This document shows positions 13,820-24,164 of a stretch of DNA of 64,000 bases, piece after piece. A model generated the notes under the pieces. That model had not been told where the DNA came from. It ran no database searches and worked only from the letters and a program-made list of their open reading frames with translations. Within the stretch, counting starts at the first letter, position 1. Every line of letters begins with the position of its first letter. The stretch covers positions 1,732,501 through 1,796,500 of the forward strand of contig NZ_CP012914.1 of NCBI RefSeq assembly GCF_001315015.1, written 5' to 3'. The position numbers and the translations under genes were made by a program. Source of the stretch: Azospirillum brasilense (lineage in GTDB: Bacteria > Pseudomonadota > Alphaproteobacteria > Azospirillales > Azospirillaceae).

Positions 13820-14002
13820 GTGCATGGCTCGATGTGGACGATGATCGGCGCGGCGGCGGCCGGCTACTTGTTGCTTCTCGCCCGAAGCGCCTGGAAGCAG
13901 GGCGAAATGCGTCAGTTCCTACGCAGCCTCACCATTGTCGTCGTCCTGTGCGGGCTGGTTGCCGGTGCGGTCTTCGTGGCGATGCTGCTTGATTCGCGCT
14001 GA
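13820..14002 (+). CDS. Small membrane protein, 60 residues, unknown
   Basis: The predicted product has two hydrophobic segments, WTMIGAAAAGYLLLLARSAW and LTIVVVLCGLVAGAVFVAML, joined by a charged loop, so it would be a two-helix inner-membrane hairpin. Codon third positions are GC-rich, as expected for a real gene here. GTG at 13820 gives 60 residues; ATG at 13832 gives 56. A gggag sequence sits about 17 bases upstream, which is long for a ribosome binding site. No family recognised. Confidence 0.55.
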   Translation: MHGSMWTMIGAAAAGYLLLLARSAWKQGEMRQFLRSLTIVVVLCGLVAGAVFVAMLLDSR

Positions 14003-14050
14003 CCTTCGAAGGTCCGATCACAAAAGAGCCTCCTCCCCGAAACGCACAAA

Positions 14051-14083
14051 GGCCCCTTCCCGCATGACAGCGGAAAGGGGCCT
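14051..14083 (-). terminator. Terminator downstream of the ATPase gene
   Basis: ggccccttcc and ggaaaggggcc form a long GC-rich hairpin with one bulge. On the minus strand it is followed by ttt. It sits about 30 bases beyond the stop of the minus-strand ATPase gene and may also stop plus-strand transcription of the 60-residue ORF. Confidence 0.6.
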
Positions 14084-14112
14084 CTCCGGACAGGTCTGCC
14101 GTGGATGGACGG

Positions 14113-15705
14113 TCAGATCTGGCCGCGCTCGTGGGCCTGCCGCATCAGCGTGTATTGGCGCATCATCTGGTTCCGGAACCGGTAACGGGTCCAGCCCGGC
14201 TCGACCACCGGCGCCAGCACGCCGCCATACTCCTCCCGGCAGAGGCGTTCCAGAATGCCCAGCGCCTCCTTGGTCGGCGGGGTGCCGCCCGGTCCGGCCA
14301 GCTCCTTCGGGTCGAAGGTGCCGTAGGAGTCCGCCGGACACAGGGCGCACGCCAACAACACGTCCTCCAGTTCGGCGCGGCGTTCGGCGGCCAGCGCGCG
14401 GGCGTAGGAGTCGACGATGCCGCGCTCCGCCTCCTGCAGGCAGCGGGTGACAGCGTAGGCAAGGTCGTCCCGCTCCACCACCGTCGAGCCGCGGCTGACC
14501 GCGCTACGGGCCGCATGCAGGCCGAGAAGCTGGGCGTAATAGGGCAGCCCGCGGACAAACTCACAGATGCGGTCCACCACGTCCGGCGCAAAGGTGATGC
14601 CAGCGTTCTCGGCCCCCGCGTTGATGAGGCGCCCAATCTCCACGTCGGTCATCAGCGGCAGATGCACCGGCACCAGCGAGCGCTGGATCGACGGGTGCTT
14701 GCCCAGAAGCTGGTCGAGATTCTCCGCCACGCCGACGACCAGCAGGGTCACCGGGATCGAACTGTCGGTTAGGTTCTTGAACAGCTCGGCCAGCTTGTTG
14801 CGGAAATCCTCGTCGGTGACGCGGTCATACTCGTCGAGTATCAGCAGCACATGGGTGGCGTGGATGCCGGCCAGCACCTCGTTCAGCTCCGTCACGCTGA
14901 ATCCACCCTCGGGCAGAAGCTCGTTGAAGCTGGTGAAGCTGCGGCGCGAGGCGAAGGGGTTGTCGATCCCCGACCGATAATAGGTGGAGGGAATCTTCTT
15001 CAGGAAATGACGGAAAATGTCCTCGAAGCTTAGCTCCGCGCTGCAGGTCAACTTCAGCGAGAGGTAGCCGGCCTGACCGGCGATTTTCTCGATAGCGTTG
15101 GCGACGGAGGTCTTGCCGCGGCCCCGGTCGCCAAACAGAATGACATGCGCCCGCTCCTCCTCGATGGCCGAGATGATGCGCTTCAGCGTGTCGGTCCGGC
15201 CGATGAACAGCGAGTTCAGCTGCTGCTTGGGCCGCGTCGGCGTGAAGGCTTCGCGCAGCAGACCGTTCAGTTCGGGGGTGAGCCCCTTCAGCATCGCCGG
15301 CGCACCGACCGCTCCCGGCCCGCGCAACCCCCCGTTCACGGTCATCGTGAAGCGCGGCAGCTCCGTGTCGGCGGGCTCTTGGCCGCGCTGGGCGCCCAAT
15401 CCACCACCAAGTCCACCAGCGAGCGGGTTGTTCAGCGGATCATGACGCAACCCGGATGGGCCGCGCATCGTCTCGCTCAAACCGCCGCCACCAAGCCCAC
15501 CGCCCTCGGGGCCGCCAACCGGCCGCAGATGCGGCGCCGGACGGCCCGCGAGCGGGCTCTGGGATTGCATCGGCGGGTGACCATGAGCCGCATTGCCCGG
15601 GGTGGAGCCCGGTCCGGCCGCTCCACCACCCGTAATGCCGCCGCCCATGGACATCCGGTCATCCGCATCGGCGGTCGCCCGCCGCTTCCGAAAGAAGTTT
15701 CGCAT
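14113..15705 (-). CDS. AAA/ExeA-like ATP-binding protein with low-complexity N-terminus
   Basis: 530 residues. Residues 1-150 are Gly/Pro/Ala-rich and probably disordered. An ATPase core follows: LFIGRTDTLKRIISAIEEER, Walker A GDRGRGKTS near residue 197, Walker B HVLLILDEYDRV near 288, then a helical lid and a C-terminal part with WTRYRFRNQMMRQYTLM that may be a winged helix. The layout resembles ExeA/Orc-like ATPases that remodel or sense other molecules; the partner is unknown. Cytoplasmic, no signal peptide. Single gene with its own terminator. Confidence 0.8.
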   Translation of the reverse strand: MRNFFRKRRATADADDRMSMGGGITGGGAAGPGSTPGNAAHGHPPMQSQSPLAGRPAPHLRPVGGPEGGGLGGGGLSETMRGPSGLRHDPLNNPLAGGLGGGLGAQRGQEPADTELPRFTMTVNGGLRGPGAVGAPAMLKGLTPELNGLLREAFTPTRPKQQLNSLFIGRTDTLKRIISAIEEERAHVILFGDRGRGKTSVANAIEKIAGQAGYLSLKLTCSAELSFEDIFRHFLKKIPSTYYRSGIDNPFASRRSFTSFNELLPEGGFSVTELNEVLAGIHATHVLLILDEYDRVTDEDFRNKLAELFKNLTDSSIPVTLLVVGVAENLDQLLGKHPSIQRSLVPVHLPLMTDVEIGRLINAGAENAGITFAPDVVDRICEFVRGLPYYAQLLGLHAARSAVSRGSTVVERDDLAYAVTRCLQEAERGIVDSYARALAAERRAELEDVLLACALCPADSYGTFDPKELAGPGGTPPTKEALGILERLCREEYGGVLAPVVEPGWTRYRFRNQMMRQYTLMRQAHERGQI

Positions 15706-15926
15706 CCGTCCCGATCCCAGAATTCCGCGTTGTCGTCACCAGCCGGCCTTGGCCGGTGATCTGATCGTCGCGTCCCCTGCCCCGGCCCGGCTGGATGTGC
15801 CCGGCGGCTGCGGTGAACGCATTCCGGATGTAAGCGATGCATCGCCAACGGTTGCCTGGGATTTCGGATGATTATCCAGAGGAGGCCCAACCCTTATGGC
15901 GACTCCTTTCGGGAGGGGGCGGCGCC

Positions 15927-16025
15927 TCAAAAGCCAGCGGCGTGGCCCAGCAGAGTCCAGACGAACAGGGTGCCGAATAGGGCCGTCAGTCCGGCAAGTT
16001 CGCGCAGGAACACCAGGATCGACAT
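15927..16025 (-). CDS. Single-pass membrane micropeptide, 32 residues
   Basis: On the minus strand an exact aaggagg Shine-Dalgarno stands six bases before an ATG, and the frame runs 32 codons to TGA. The peptide begins MSILVFLRELAGLTALFG, is almost wholly hydrophobic and could span the membrane once (LTALFGTLFVWTLLGHAA). It lies divergent from kup, about 320 bases away. A KdpF-like or other small regulatory subunit role is possible but unproven. Too short for family assignment; the ribosome binding site and hydrophobicity are the evidence. Confidence 0.6.
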   Translation of the reverse strand: MSILVFLRELAGLTALFGTLFVWTLLGHAAGF

Positions 16026-16346
16026 GAAAGTCCTCCTTCATCGGTTGGCGCCGCCGCGCCGGGTGATGTTGACGCTCGGCCACGGCTTCGATGAAGAAAC
16101 CATATACGAACAAATCATGAACAGCAAGTGGTATGTTCCATATTCGTTCTATTCCGGGGCATTGGTCCTGACGCCGGGCGTGAAGAAGCCCACCGCCTTC
16201 CACCTTGTGGCTGGCGGCCTCATACCACCGGAACCATATGGTCTTGTGGTAAGCGGTTGATGTAAGGAGAAGGTTCGCGGCCGAAGCGTTCCGCCCGCAA
16301 GGAGGGATCCCCGACACCGGACCGCGATCCGAACGAACGGACCATC
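16026..16346. promoter_or_regulatory. kup upstream region with dyad symmetry
   Basis: A region of lower GC between the micropeptide and kup. It has a perfect palindrome accatatggt at 16233-16242 flanked by tacca (16223-16227) and tggta (16247-16251), plus two further elements, ccatatacgaac (16100-16111) and ccatattcgttc (16138-16149). These may be operator sites for kup. An aaggagg sequence at about 16299 is too far from the annotated kup start to serve it. Confidence 0.4.
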
Positions 16347-18299
16347 ATGGACAGCGCCAACCAGCAAACCGGCGACGGACCGAACGGCGCCGCTCCGGCC
16401 CCCAACCCCGCTCCCAGTTCCACTCCCTCGGGCCACCCCCCTCAAGCCAACCGCATGCCCGCCCTCGTCCTGGGAGCGCTGGGCGTGGTTTACGGCGACA
16501 TCGGGACGAGCCCGCTCTACACCATGCGGGAGTCCTTCACCCACACCGGCCTGCCGCTCGACGAGCCGACCATCCTCGGCATCCTGTCGCTGGCGACTTG
16601 GGCGCTCATCATCGTCGTGACACTGAAATACGTCCTGCTCGTCATGCGGGCGGACAACAAGGGCGAAGGCGGCGTCCTGGCTCTGGGCACGCTGGCCCAC
16701 CGCGGGCTCAGCTCCAAGGCGGGCAACCGCGCCATCATGGCGCTGGCGATCCTGGGCATGGCGCTGTTCTACGGCGACAGCCTGATCACCCCGGCCATCT
16801 CGGTCCTGAGCGCGGTGGAAGGGCTGAAGGTCGTCACCCCGGCCCTATCCCCCTACATCGTCCCGATCACGCTGGCGGTGCTGACCCTGCTGTTCCTGTT
16901 CCAACGGCAGGGAACCGGCCGGGTCGGCATCTTCTTCGGCCCGATCATGGGGGTCTGGTTCGTCACGCTGGCGGTGCTGGGCCTGATGCAGGTGCTGCAC
17001 TGGCCGGACGTGCTGCGCGCCTTCAACCCGCTGTACGGGGCGGCGCTGTTCGTCGACCACGGCTGGGTGGCCTTCCTGACGCTGGGCGCCGTGGTCCTCG
17101 CGGTCACCGGGGCCGAGGCGCTCTACGCCGACATGGGCCATTTCGGGCGGGCACCGATCCGCATCGCGTGGCTCTACCTCGTCCTGCCGGCGCTGCTGCT
17201 GAACTACTTCGGGCAGGGCGCCATGCTGCTGCACGAGCCGGAGACGCTGGAGAACCCCTTCTTCCATCTGGCGCCGGATTGGGCGCAGCTGCCGCTGGTC
17301 CTGCTGTCCACCGCGGCTACGGTCATCGCCAGCCAAGCGGTGATCTCCGGCGCCTTCTCGCTGACCCGGCAGGCCGTGCAGCTCGGCTACCTGCCGCGGC
17401 GCGAGATCCGCCACACGTCCGAGCATGAGGTCGGCCAAGTCTATATCCCGCGCAACAACTGGCTGCTTCTGATCGGCGTGGTGATCCTGGTGATCGGATT
17501 CGGGTCCAGCAGCAATCTGGCCGCCGCCTACGGCGTTTCGGTGACGGGAGCCATGGCCATCGACACGATCCTGGCCGCGGTGGTGGCGTGGCGGCTGTGG
17601 CGCTGGAACCCCCTGCTGGTCGTGGCTGCCTTCTCCATGCTGTTGGTGGTTGACCTCGCGCTGTTCGGGGCGACCCTGCTGAAGGTGCCGGACGGTGGCT
17701 GGTTCCCGCTCCTGATCGCGGCCGCGGTCTATACGCTGATGACCACGTGGCGCCGGGGCCGCCGCATCCTGGCCGAGCGGCTCTACGCCGACGCCCTGCC
17801 GATGGACCTGTTCCTGCAGCGCGTCTCTCCGCAGTCGCCGCAGCGCGTCGCGGGGACGGCCATCTTCATGACCGGCAACCCCGACGTCGTCCCCCACGCC
17901 CTTCTGCACAACATCAAGCACAACCGGGTGCTGCACGAGCGGGTGGTCGTCATGACCGTGATCATGGAGGAGGTGCCCCGCGTCTCCCCGGAACGCGCCG
18001 TTCTGGTGGAGAAGCTGGGCAAGGGCTTTTTCCGCGTGGTGCTGCGCTTCGGCTACCTGGAACAGCCGCACATTCCCCGCGCGCTGGAGCGATGCCGCCG
18101 CTTCGGACTGCATCTGGACATGATGGAGACGTCGTTCTTCCTGGGCCGCGAGACGCTGATCCCGTCGCGGTCAACCGGCCTGCCGGGCTGGCGCGAGCCC
18201 GCCTTCATCCTTCTGTCAAAGACGGCCCTGTCGGCGACGGAATTCTTCTGCATCCCACCGGGCCGCGTGGTCGAACTCGGCACGCAGGTCGAGATCTGA
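16347..18299 (+). CDS. kup: Kup-family low-affinity potassium uptake protein
   Basis: 650 residues. After a Pro/Ala-rich N-terminal 36 residues comes the family signature ALGVVYGDIGTSPLYTMRE, then twelve hydrophobic segments and a cytoplasmic C-terminal domain. Further signatures are KYVLLVMRADNKGEGGVLAL, LFYGDSLITPAISVLSAVEG, GAEALYADMGHFG and PRNNWLLLIGVVILVIGFGS. Kup imports K+ with H+ across the inner membrane. The start at 16347 has no strong ribosome binding site; ATG at 16455 would trim directly to the conserved part. Gene ends four bases before the convergent binding-protein gene. Confidence 0.95.
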   Translation: MDSANQQTGDGPNGAAPAPNPAPSSTPSGHPPQANRMPALVLGALGVVYGDIGTSPLYTMRESFTHTGLPLDEPTILGILSLATWALIIVVTLKYVLLVMRADNKGEGGVLALGTLAHRGLSSKAGNRAIMALAILGMALFYGDSLITPAISVLSAVEGLKVVTPALSPYIVPITLAVLTLLFLFQRQGTGRVGIFFGPIMGVWFVTLAVLGLMQVLHWPDVLRAFNPLYGAALFVDHGWVAFLTLGAVVLAVTGAEALYADMGHFGRAPIRIAWLYLVLPALLLNYFGQGAMLLHEPETLENPFFHLAPDWAQLPLVLLSTAATVIASQAVISGAFSLTRQAVQLGYLPRREIRHTSEHEVGQVYIPRNNWLLLIGVVILVIGFGSSSNLAAAYGVSVTGAMAIDTILAAVVAWRLWRWNPLLVVAAFSMLLVVDLALFGATLLKVPDGGWFPLLIAAAVYTLMTTWRRGRRILAERLYADALPMDLFLQRVSPQSPQRVAGTAIFMTGNPDVVPHALLHNIKHNRVLHERVVVMTVIMEEVPRVSPERAVLVEKLGKGFFRVVLRFGYLEQPHIPRALERCRRFGLHLDMMETSFFLGRETLIPSRSTGLPGWREPAFILLSKTALSATEFFCIPPGRVVELGTQVEI

Positions 18300-18302
18300 C
18301 GG

Positions 18303-19121
18303 TCAGTCCCGAGCCACGATGGGGGTGAGGCGGAACCGGGCGGCGGCGGTCTCAAGCCGCCCGTCGCGCTTGACCGCGTCGACGAACTGGTTCACCCGGT
18401 CCAGCCACAGCGGGTCCCCCGGCGCCACGGCGTAGGCATAGGGCGTAGTCTGAACCGGATTCTCCGGAGCGATCAGATGCGCCCACTGGTGAAAGGCGAG
18501 CATCCGCTGGCCATAAGGGTAATCGGTGAGGAAGGCGTCGGCACGTCCCGACTGGACCTCCTCCTCCCGCTCCAGGGGGCCGGAAACGATGCGGACACTG
18601 GCCTTGCGGAACGAGAGGCTGGCATAGTCGTCCATGACGGTGCCCTTCTGAACCGCCACCACCATGCCGTCCTGGTCCAGATCGTCCCACCTCAGGATGC
18701 GCGGGTGCATCTGGGAGGATACGGCGTAGATGCCGCTGCGCAGGTAGGGCTGGCTGAAGGCGACCTTTTCCGCACGGGCCGCCGTGACACCGATGCCGAA
18801 CATGCCGATGTCGCACCGGTCGCTCAACAGATCGGCGACGAAATTCGGAAAGCCGCTTTCCACGAAGGTCACCCGAGCGCCCAGATCGTGGGCGAAGGAC
18901 CGCGCCATGTCGATGTCCAGGCCCTGGAGTTCCCCGCTGTATGAACTGCGGAAGGAAATGGCGTAATAGTCCGGCCATATGCACACGCGCAGCAACCCGG
19001 TGCGCTGCACCCGGTCAAGCCGGCCTTCCGCCCGGACCGGCGCCGTTCCGAACACCAGGAACACCGACTGGAGCGCCGTGTGAAGCGCCAACGCCGTCAG
19101 TGCGATGGAAAGACGCCGCAC
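18303..19121 (-). CDS. Periplasmic solute-binding protein, amino-acid (family 3) type
   Basis: About 272 residues with a signal peptide (RRLSIALTALALHTALQS, cleavage near VRAEG), then the family 3 pattern: LLRVCIWPDYYAISF, LQGLDIDMARSFAHDLGARV, LLSDRCDIGMFGIGVTAARA and VAVQKGTVMDDYA. It would bind an amino acid or similar small ligand in the periplasm. GTG at 19121 is preferred because it begins at the signal peptide; another GTG at 19187 would add 22 residues. No permease or ATPase is adjacent. It is divergent from a hybrid histidine kinase 140 bases away, so it may feed a sensor. Confidence 0.85.
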   Translation of the reverse strand: MRRLSIALTALALHTALQSVFLVFGTAPVRAEGRLDRVQRTGLLRVCIWPDYYAISFRSSYSGELQGLDIDMARSFAHDLGARVTFVESGFPNFVADLLSDRCDIGMFGIGVTAARAEKVAFSQPYLRSGIYAVSSQMHPRILRWDDLDQDGMVVAVQKGTVMDDYASLSFRKASVRIVSGPLEREEEVQSGRADAFLTDYPYGQRMLAFHQWAHLIAPENPVQTTPYAYAVAPGDPLWLDRVNQFVDAVKRDGRLETAAARFRLTPIVARD

Positions 19122-19261
19122 GACCTCGGACCCCCGAACCCATCCCCGATGACCGCGACAGGATAGCACTGCGCCCTCGTAAAGCACAGCGCATGCTTGC
19201 GATTCGGCTGCCCGCTGTTAAGATTCGCGGGACACCAGCACACCGCACGGAGCCACGCGTG

Positions 19262-22200
19262 ATGGCCAAGCTTGCCCTGTTCCAGCATCGGGGCGCCTTT
19301 CTCGCGTTGGCCTTCTTGTCGGTGATGGCCCTTGTATTCGAGGTCGCCTACGACATCCACGCCGACCGCGCCCTGGCGTTGAAGAATGCTGCGGAAAACA
19401 TCGATGATTTGGCGAGTGCCCTGGAGTCCTCGGTCAGCCGAACGGTCCAGGCGGTTGACGTGACGTTGGCCTCCGTGGGCGAGGCGGTCAGCGTCGGCAA
19501 TCTGCTGCATGGTCAGTCCATGGAAGACTGGAAGGGGTCGTCGCCCCCGCTGCTTCAGGAACGGCTGCGCCGGTCGCCTCATCTCCGTGGCCTTTCCGTG
19601 CTCGACCGCCGGGGCGTTCTGGTGGCGACCACGGAGGATCCCCGTCTGATCGGCTCCTCGTTCGCGGAGATGGATCTGTTTCGCACCCAACTGTCCGGAC
19701 AGAACCAGGGACTCTACATCGGCGCCCCGGTGCGCGGACGGTTTCTGGCGCCGACCGGTGCTGCGGACGACCGGTCCGGCAGGTGGGTCCTGCCGATGAG
19801 CAGGGCGATTCGTGGAGCGGATGGGACGCTTCTCGGCGTCTCCGTCGCCTCGGTCAATCCCGAATATCTGCAAAGCATTTTCCGCGCGGTGCGCAACGGG
19901 CTGCACGGCACGGCGTCGCTCTATCGCCGGGACGGGTTGCTTCTGGCCCGGCTTCCTCAGGATGGGACGGACGGCATCGGCACGCCGATGGCCGGGGCGG
20001 AGTTGTTTCGCGTCCATCTTCCCATGTCCGAGGGCGGTGTGTTCCACGAAACCGGCCAGGACGGTCGGGAGCGCATCACCGCCTACCGCGCCACGCCGCT
20101 CTGGCCTCTGGTTCTGGCGATCAGCCGCAGCGAGGATGAGGAACTGGCGGGCTGGTGGACCAACCAGATGGAGATTGCCGGGGTCGCGCTGGGGGCCGGC
20201 TTGGTCATCCTGCTGTTCGCCACCGCGCTGACCCTGCTGCGCCGCAAGGACGCCCAGCTCGAAGACGGCAACGCCCGTTTCAACGCGCTTTTGGAAACCG
20301 CCGCCGAGGGCATCCTGACGGCGCGGTCGGATGGTGTGATCGAGACCGCGAACACCGCGGCACACCGCATCTTCGGCTACCCGCCCGGCGACCTGGTCGG
20401 GCGTCATGTGCAGGAGTTGATGGAGCCGCAGCACCACCCGACCCACAGCCGCGTCATGGAGGCCATCACCGCCGGCGCCCGACGGATCGGCCCGAACTAC
20501 ACGCGCGAGGTGAACGGGCTGCGGATGGATGGCGAGGTGTTCCCCCTCGATCTGTCCCTGGCCGAGGTGCAGACGCAGCACGGCATCCTCTTCGCCGCCT
20601 TCTTCCGCGATCTGTCGGAGCGCAAGCGGGCCGAGCGGGCTCTGACCGAGGCCAAGGAGAAGGCCGAGGCCGGGCAGCGCAGCAAGATGGAATTCCTGGC
20701 GACCATGAGCCACGAGATCCGGACGCCCATGAACGGGGTGATCGGCATGGCCGGGCTTCTCCAGGAAACCCACCTGGACGAGGAGCAGCGCGGCTACGCC
20801 GACACCATTCGCGACTCCGCGGAATCGCTGCTGACCATCATCAACGACATCCTGGACTTCTCAAAGATCGATGCCGGGCGCCTCACCCTGGAGGTATCGG
20901 ACTTCGAAGCCGTGCCGCTGGTGGAAAGCGTGCTGGAATTGCTGGCTCCGCGCGCCGCCGCAAAGGGGCTGGAACTGGCCAGCTACGTTCCGCCGGCCCT
21001 GCATGGTCCGTTGCGCGGCGATCCTGGCCGCCTGCGCCAGATCCTCATCAACCTTGCCGGCAACGCCGTCAAGTTCACCGACCAGGGCAGTGTGACCATC
21101 GTTCTGTCGGTGGAACAGGACGCTGCCGCTGGGGCTGAGGACCGACCGCAACCGGATGAATCCGTGGTCCCGCCCCCACACGAGACGCCGGTGACCATTC
21201 GTTTCGAGGTGAGGGACACGGGAATCGGCATCGCAACGGCGGATCACAAGCGTCTCTTCACGATGTTCAGTCAGGTGGATGGGTCGTCGGCCCGCCGTCA
21301 CGGTGGAACGGGGCTCGGCCTCGCCATCTGCAAGCGCCTCGCGGAGCTGATGGGCGGGCGGATCGGCGTCCACAGCATGCCCGGCGAGGGCAGCGTCTTC
21401 TGGGTCGTCATTCCCTTGTGGCGCGGCACGCCGACGGATGCCGCATCCGCGCCGCAAGCACCGGGCAGTTGGGCCGGGCGGCGCATTCTTCTGGTCGACG
21501 ATTTGGCGGTGAACCGCGATCTGCTCGCCCGCCAGCTCGCCGCGATGGGCCTGGAAACCGACTCCGCCGCAACGGGTGAAAATGCCCTTCACCGGCTGCT
21601 GTCGGCATGCGCCAAGGGCCGACCGTTCGACGCCGCCATTCTCGATCATTGCATGCCGGGCCTGACCGGGCCGGAGCTGGCGGCTCGCATCCGTGCCATC
21701 CCGGCGTTGGCCGACTTGCCGCTGGCGCTGGCCACCTCCCAGCGCATGGATGAGACGGAAGAGGAAGCCGCCGTTATCGACGTGCGGATCGTCAAGCCCG
21801 TCCGGTCCAGGGCGTTGCGCACCGCGGTGTCGCATCTGTTCGCTGCGCGGGCACTCAGGGTTTCGTCGCCGGATGCGGGTCCCACAGACAAGTCGGGCGC
21901 CTCATCGCCACCGGGCTCCTCACCGGGCAGGCCCTTGGCCGCGCCGACGCCGTCCAGCACCCCCCCGACCGGCGCGGCCCGCCGCCGCATCCTGGTGGCG
22001 GAAGACAATCCGGTGAACCTTCAGGTGACGCTGGCTTTGCTGCGCCGGGCCGGCCATGCGGTCGATTCGGTGTCAAACGGGCTGGAGGCGGTCAACGCCG
22101 TCGCCGCCCTGCCCTACGATCTTGTCCTGATGGACGTGCAGATGCCGGAAATGGACGGTCTGGCGGCGACCAGGGCGATCCGCCGGATGGGCGGATCCGC

Positions 22201-22795
22201 CGCCCGCGTTCCCGTTGTCGCCATGACCGCCAACGCCATGGAAGGAGATCAGGCCACCTGTCTGGCCGCTGGAATGGATGACTATCTGCCCAAGCCCATC
22301 GCGGCGGACCAGCTCTTACGGACGGTCGCGCGATGGGGTGGCATTCCGCAAGGAAGCGGCCCCAACCGGCGGGAACCATCGCCGGAGACCGAAGTTCCGC
22401 CGCCGCGCATCGACCACGCCAAACGCGAGGATTTGCGTGACGCGCTTGGCGATGAGGGCTTCGGCCTGTTGATGGAAACGTTCCTTCGCGAAGCGCCAAG
22501 CCATCTCGACCGGTTGCGGCGTGGTGCTCAGGACGGCGATTTCCCGATCGTGGAACGCGAAGCCCATATCCTCAAGGGCTCCGCGGGCAATGTCGGCTTC
22601 GCGCAGGCTTCCGCACTGGCCGGTGAACTCGTGGCGGCGGCCCGCCGCCGGGATGCTGCCGGTATCAGCGGCGATCGCATCCAGGCGTTGGATGCCGCCC
22701 TCAAGGACGCCGAGCGGACCGGTACACCGCCTGACGATGCACTGGTCGGGCTGGAGATGACGGGGCGGCCGATGGGCGCATCCGGGGAAAGATAG
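19262..22795 (+). CDS. Membrane hybrid histidine kinase (dCache-like sensor, PAS, HisKA, HATPase, two REC, Hpt)
   Basis: 1177 residues. Two membrane helices (about 12-32 and 303-326) enclose a roughly 270-residue periplasmic sensor of PDC/dCache type. A PAS domain follows (338-450), then HisKA with [11 protein letters not shown] (His near 484), HATPase with DTGIGI and GGTGLGLAI, receiver 1 with ILDHCMPG (Asp near 795), receiver 2 with [13 protein letters not shown] (Asp near 957) and a C-terminal Hpt domain with HILKGSAGN (His near 1101). Both receivers keep acidic pair and Lys. This is a full phosphorelay; output regulator unknown. The start at ATG 19262 is chosen because it precedes the first membrane helix; the frame is open further upstream but lacks features there. 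Confidence 0.93.
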   Translation: MAKLALFQHRGAFLALAFLSVMALVFEVAYDIHADRALALKNAAENIDDLASALESSVSRTVQAVDVTLASVGEAVSVGNLLHGQSMEDWKGSSPPLLQERLRRSPHLRGLSVLDRRGVLVATTEDPRLIGSSFAEMDLFRTQLSGQNQGLYIGAPVRGRFLAPTGAADDRSGRWVLPMSRAIRGADGTLLGVSVASVNPEYLQSIFRAVRNGLHGTASLYRRDGLLLARLPQDGTDGIGTPMAGAELFRVHLPMSEGGVFHETGQDGRERITAYRATPLWPLVLAISRSEDEELAGWWTNQMEIAGVALGAGLVILLFATALTLLRRKDAQLEDGNARFNALLETAAEGILTARSDGVIETANTAAHRIFGYPPGDLVGRHVQELMEPQHHPTHSRVMEAITAGARRIGPNYTREVNGLRMDGEVFPLDLSLAEVQTQHGILFAAFFRDLSERKRAERALTEAKEKAEAGQRSKMEFLATMSHEIRTPMNGVIGMAGLLQETHLDEEQRGYADTIRDSAESLLTIINDILDFSKIDAGRLTLEVSDFEAVPLVESVLELLAPRAAAKGLELASYVPPALHGPLRGDPGRLRQILINLAGNAVKFTDQGSVTIVLSVEQDAAAGAEDRPQPDESVVPPPHETPVTIRFEVRDTGIGIATADHKRLFTMFSQVDGSSARRHGGTGLGLAICKRLAELMGGRIGVHSMPGEGSVFWVVIPLWRGTPTDAASAPQAPGSWAGRRILLVDDLAVNRDLLARQLAAMGLETDSAATGENALHRLLSACAKGRPFDAAILDHCMPGLTGPELAARIRAIPALADLPLALATSQRMDETEEEAAVIDVRIVKPVRSRALRTAVSHLFAARALRVSSPDAGPTDKSGASSPPGSSPGRPLAAPTPSSTPPTGAARRRILVAEDNPVNLQVTLALLRRAGHAVDSVSNGLEAVNAVAALPYDLVLMDVQMPEMDGLAATRAIRRMGGSAARVPVVAMTANAMEGDQATCLAAGMDDYLPKPIAADQLLRTVARWGGIPQGSGPNRREPSPETEVPPPRIDHAKREDLRDALGDEGFGLLMETFLREAPSHLDRLRRGAQDGDFPIVEREAHILKGSAGNVGFAQASALAGELVAAARRRDAAGISGDRIQALDAALKDAERTGTPPDDALVGLEMTGRPMGASGER

Positions 22796-22856
22796 GCACG
22801 CCCGGCTCCCCCCTCACGCCGCGGCGGGACAACCGTCACCGACCTTTAATCGACAG

Positions 22857-24164
22857 TTAACGCTGCCCACCGCAAACACGCGCGACGAATTTGTCGATGT
22901 CGCCGTTCAGCGTCTCGGCGCGGCGCGCCAGTTCACCGGCGGAGGACAGAACCTGGCTGGCGGCGGCGCTGGCATCCTGCGCGCCGGAAGACACGCTGGT
23001 CACCGCGTCGGCCACGGTGCGCACGCCGGCCGATGCCTCGCGGATGGAGCGGCTGATCTCGTCGATGGCCGCGCTCTGCTGCTCGGCGGCGCCGGCGATT
23101 CCCACCGCGATCTGGTCGATGTCGTGGATCATGCCGCCGACATGTTGGATCACCGCCGCCGTATCGCGGGTCACCGACTGGACCTGGGAGATTTGGGCGG
23201 AGATGTCCTCCGTCGCCTTGGCGGTCTGGTTGGCGAGGTTTTTCACTTCCGTCGCCACCACGGCAAACCCCTTCCCGGCCTCCCCGGCCCGGGCCGCTTC
23301 GATCGTGGCGTTCAGCGCCAGCAGATTGGTCTGGCTGGCGATGTCGTTGATGAGCTGCACGACCGCGCCGATCTGATCGGAGGCGGCCAGCAGGGAGCGG
23401 ATGGTGGCGTCGGCCTCCCGCACCTTCTCCACCGAGCTGCGGGCGAGATCGGCGGTGCGGGACACGCCCTGGGCCACCTCGCCGATGGCGCCGGATACCT
23501 CGCCAGTCGCGGCGGCCACGCCGTCCACGTTGGACGACACCTGCTCGGCCGCCGAGGCCGCGGAGAAGGACTGCTCGCTGGCCGTGGCCGCGGTCGCCGT
23601 CATGGCGGTGGAGGACGCTTCGAGCTGGGCGGCGCTGGCTGACAGGCTCTGCGCCACCTCCTTGATGTTGGCGCCGATGCGGGTTGCGCTCTCCACGAAC
23701 TCGCGGCTCTTGCCGTCCATGGCCGCCAGCCCGTCGTTGATCTGGTGGGCGTAGGCGCCGAATTCACCGACCATGCCGGTCATCACGATGCGCCGGTAAT
23801 ACTGCCCCTCCGCCGCGTGCTGCATGGCGGCGTTGGCCTCCTTGCCAAAGGATTCCACGCGGTCGAGCAGGCGGTTGAGGGTCCGCAGCATGTCCGCAAT
23901 CGGGCTGGCCCCCTGGATGTTCAAGATGCGCGGCTGAAGGTCGCCCTTCTCGGCCGCGGCAATAACCGCGATGGCTTTGTGGATGGTCCGGTTGGTGAGC
24001 GCCAGCCAGCGGATCGCGGCAAGACAAGGCAGAATCGCCAGCAGCCCCAGCGCGGCGGCGACGGCGTCGCCGGTCATGAAGCCGTAGACCGCCTGTGCTC
24101 CCGACAGCAGGGCGGCCGAAGCGGCAGCGGCGAGCGATTTAGAGACTGAAGACAAACTCGTCAT
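22857..24164 (-). CDS. Methyl-accepting chemotaxis protein, partner of the PAS protein
   Basis: 435 residues. The N-terminus has a hydrophobic hairpin (residues about 12-55: [31 protein letters not shown]) with almost no periplasmic loop, then a linker and the signalling hairpin containing [20 protein letters not shown] and [20 protein letters not shown]. It should sit in the inner membrane and control the CheA kinase. The start ATG at 24164 lies inside the end of the upstream PAS gene: a 26-base overlap in another frame. Together the two look like an Aer aerotaxis receptor divided into two polypeptides. Confidence 0.9.
   Translation of the reverse strand: MTSLSSVSKSLAAAASAALLSGAQAVYGFMTGDAVAAALGLLAILPCLAAIRWLALTNRTIHKAIAVIAAAEKGDLQPRILNIQGASPIADMLRTLNRLLDRVESFGKEANAAMQHAAEGQYYRRIVMTGMVGEFGAYAHQINDGLAAMDGKSREFVESATRIGANIKEVAQSLSASAAQLEASSTAMTATAATASEQSFSAASAAEQVSSNVDGVAAATGEVSGAIGEVAQGVSRTADLARSSVEKVREADATIRSLLAASDQIGAVVQLINDIASQTNLLALNATIEAARAGEAGKGFAVVATEVKNLANQTAKATEDISAQISQVQSVTRDTAAVIQHVGGMIHDIDQIAVGIAGAAEQQSAAIDEISRSIREASAGVRTVADAVTSVSSGAQDASAAASQVLSSAGELARRAETLNGDIDKFVARVCGGQR

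Noticed and set aside
15868..16260. 130-codon plus-strand frame upstream of kup
   Set aside because: No ribosome binding site or family features, and it is antisense to the micropeptide with the strong Shine-Dalgarno.
18941..19261. N-terminal extension of the hybrid kinase
   Set aside because: It overlaps the divergent binding-protein gene and has no features; the ATG at 19262 directly precedes the first membrane helix.
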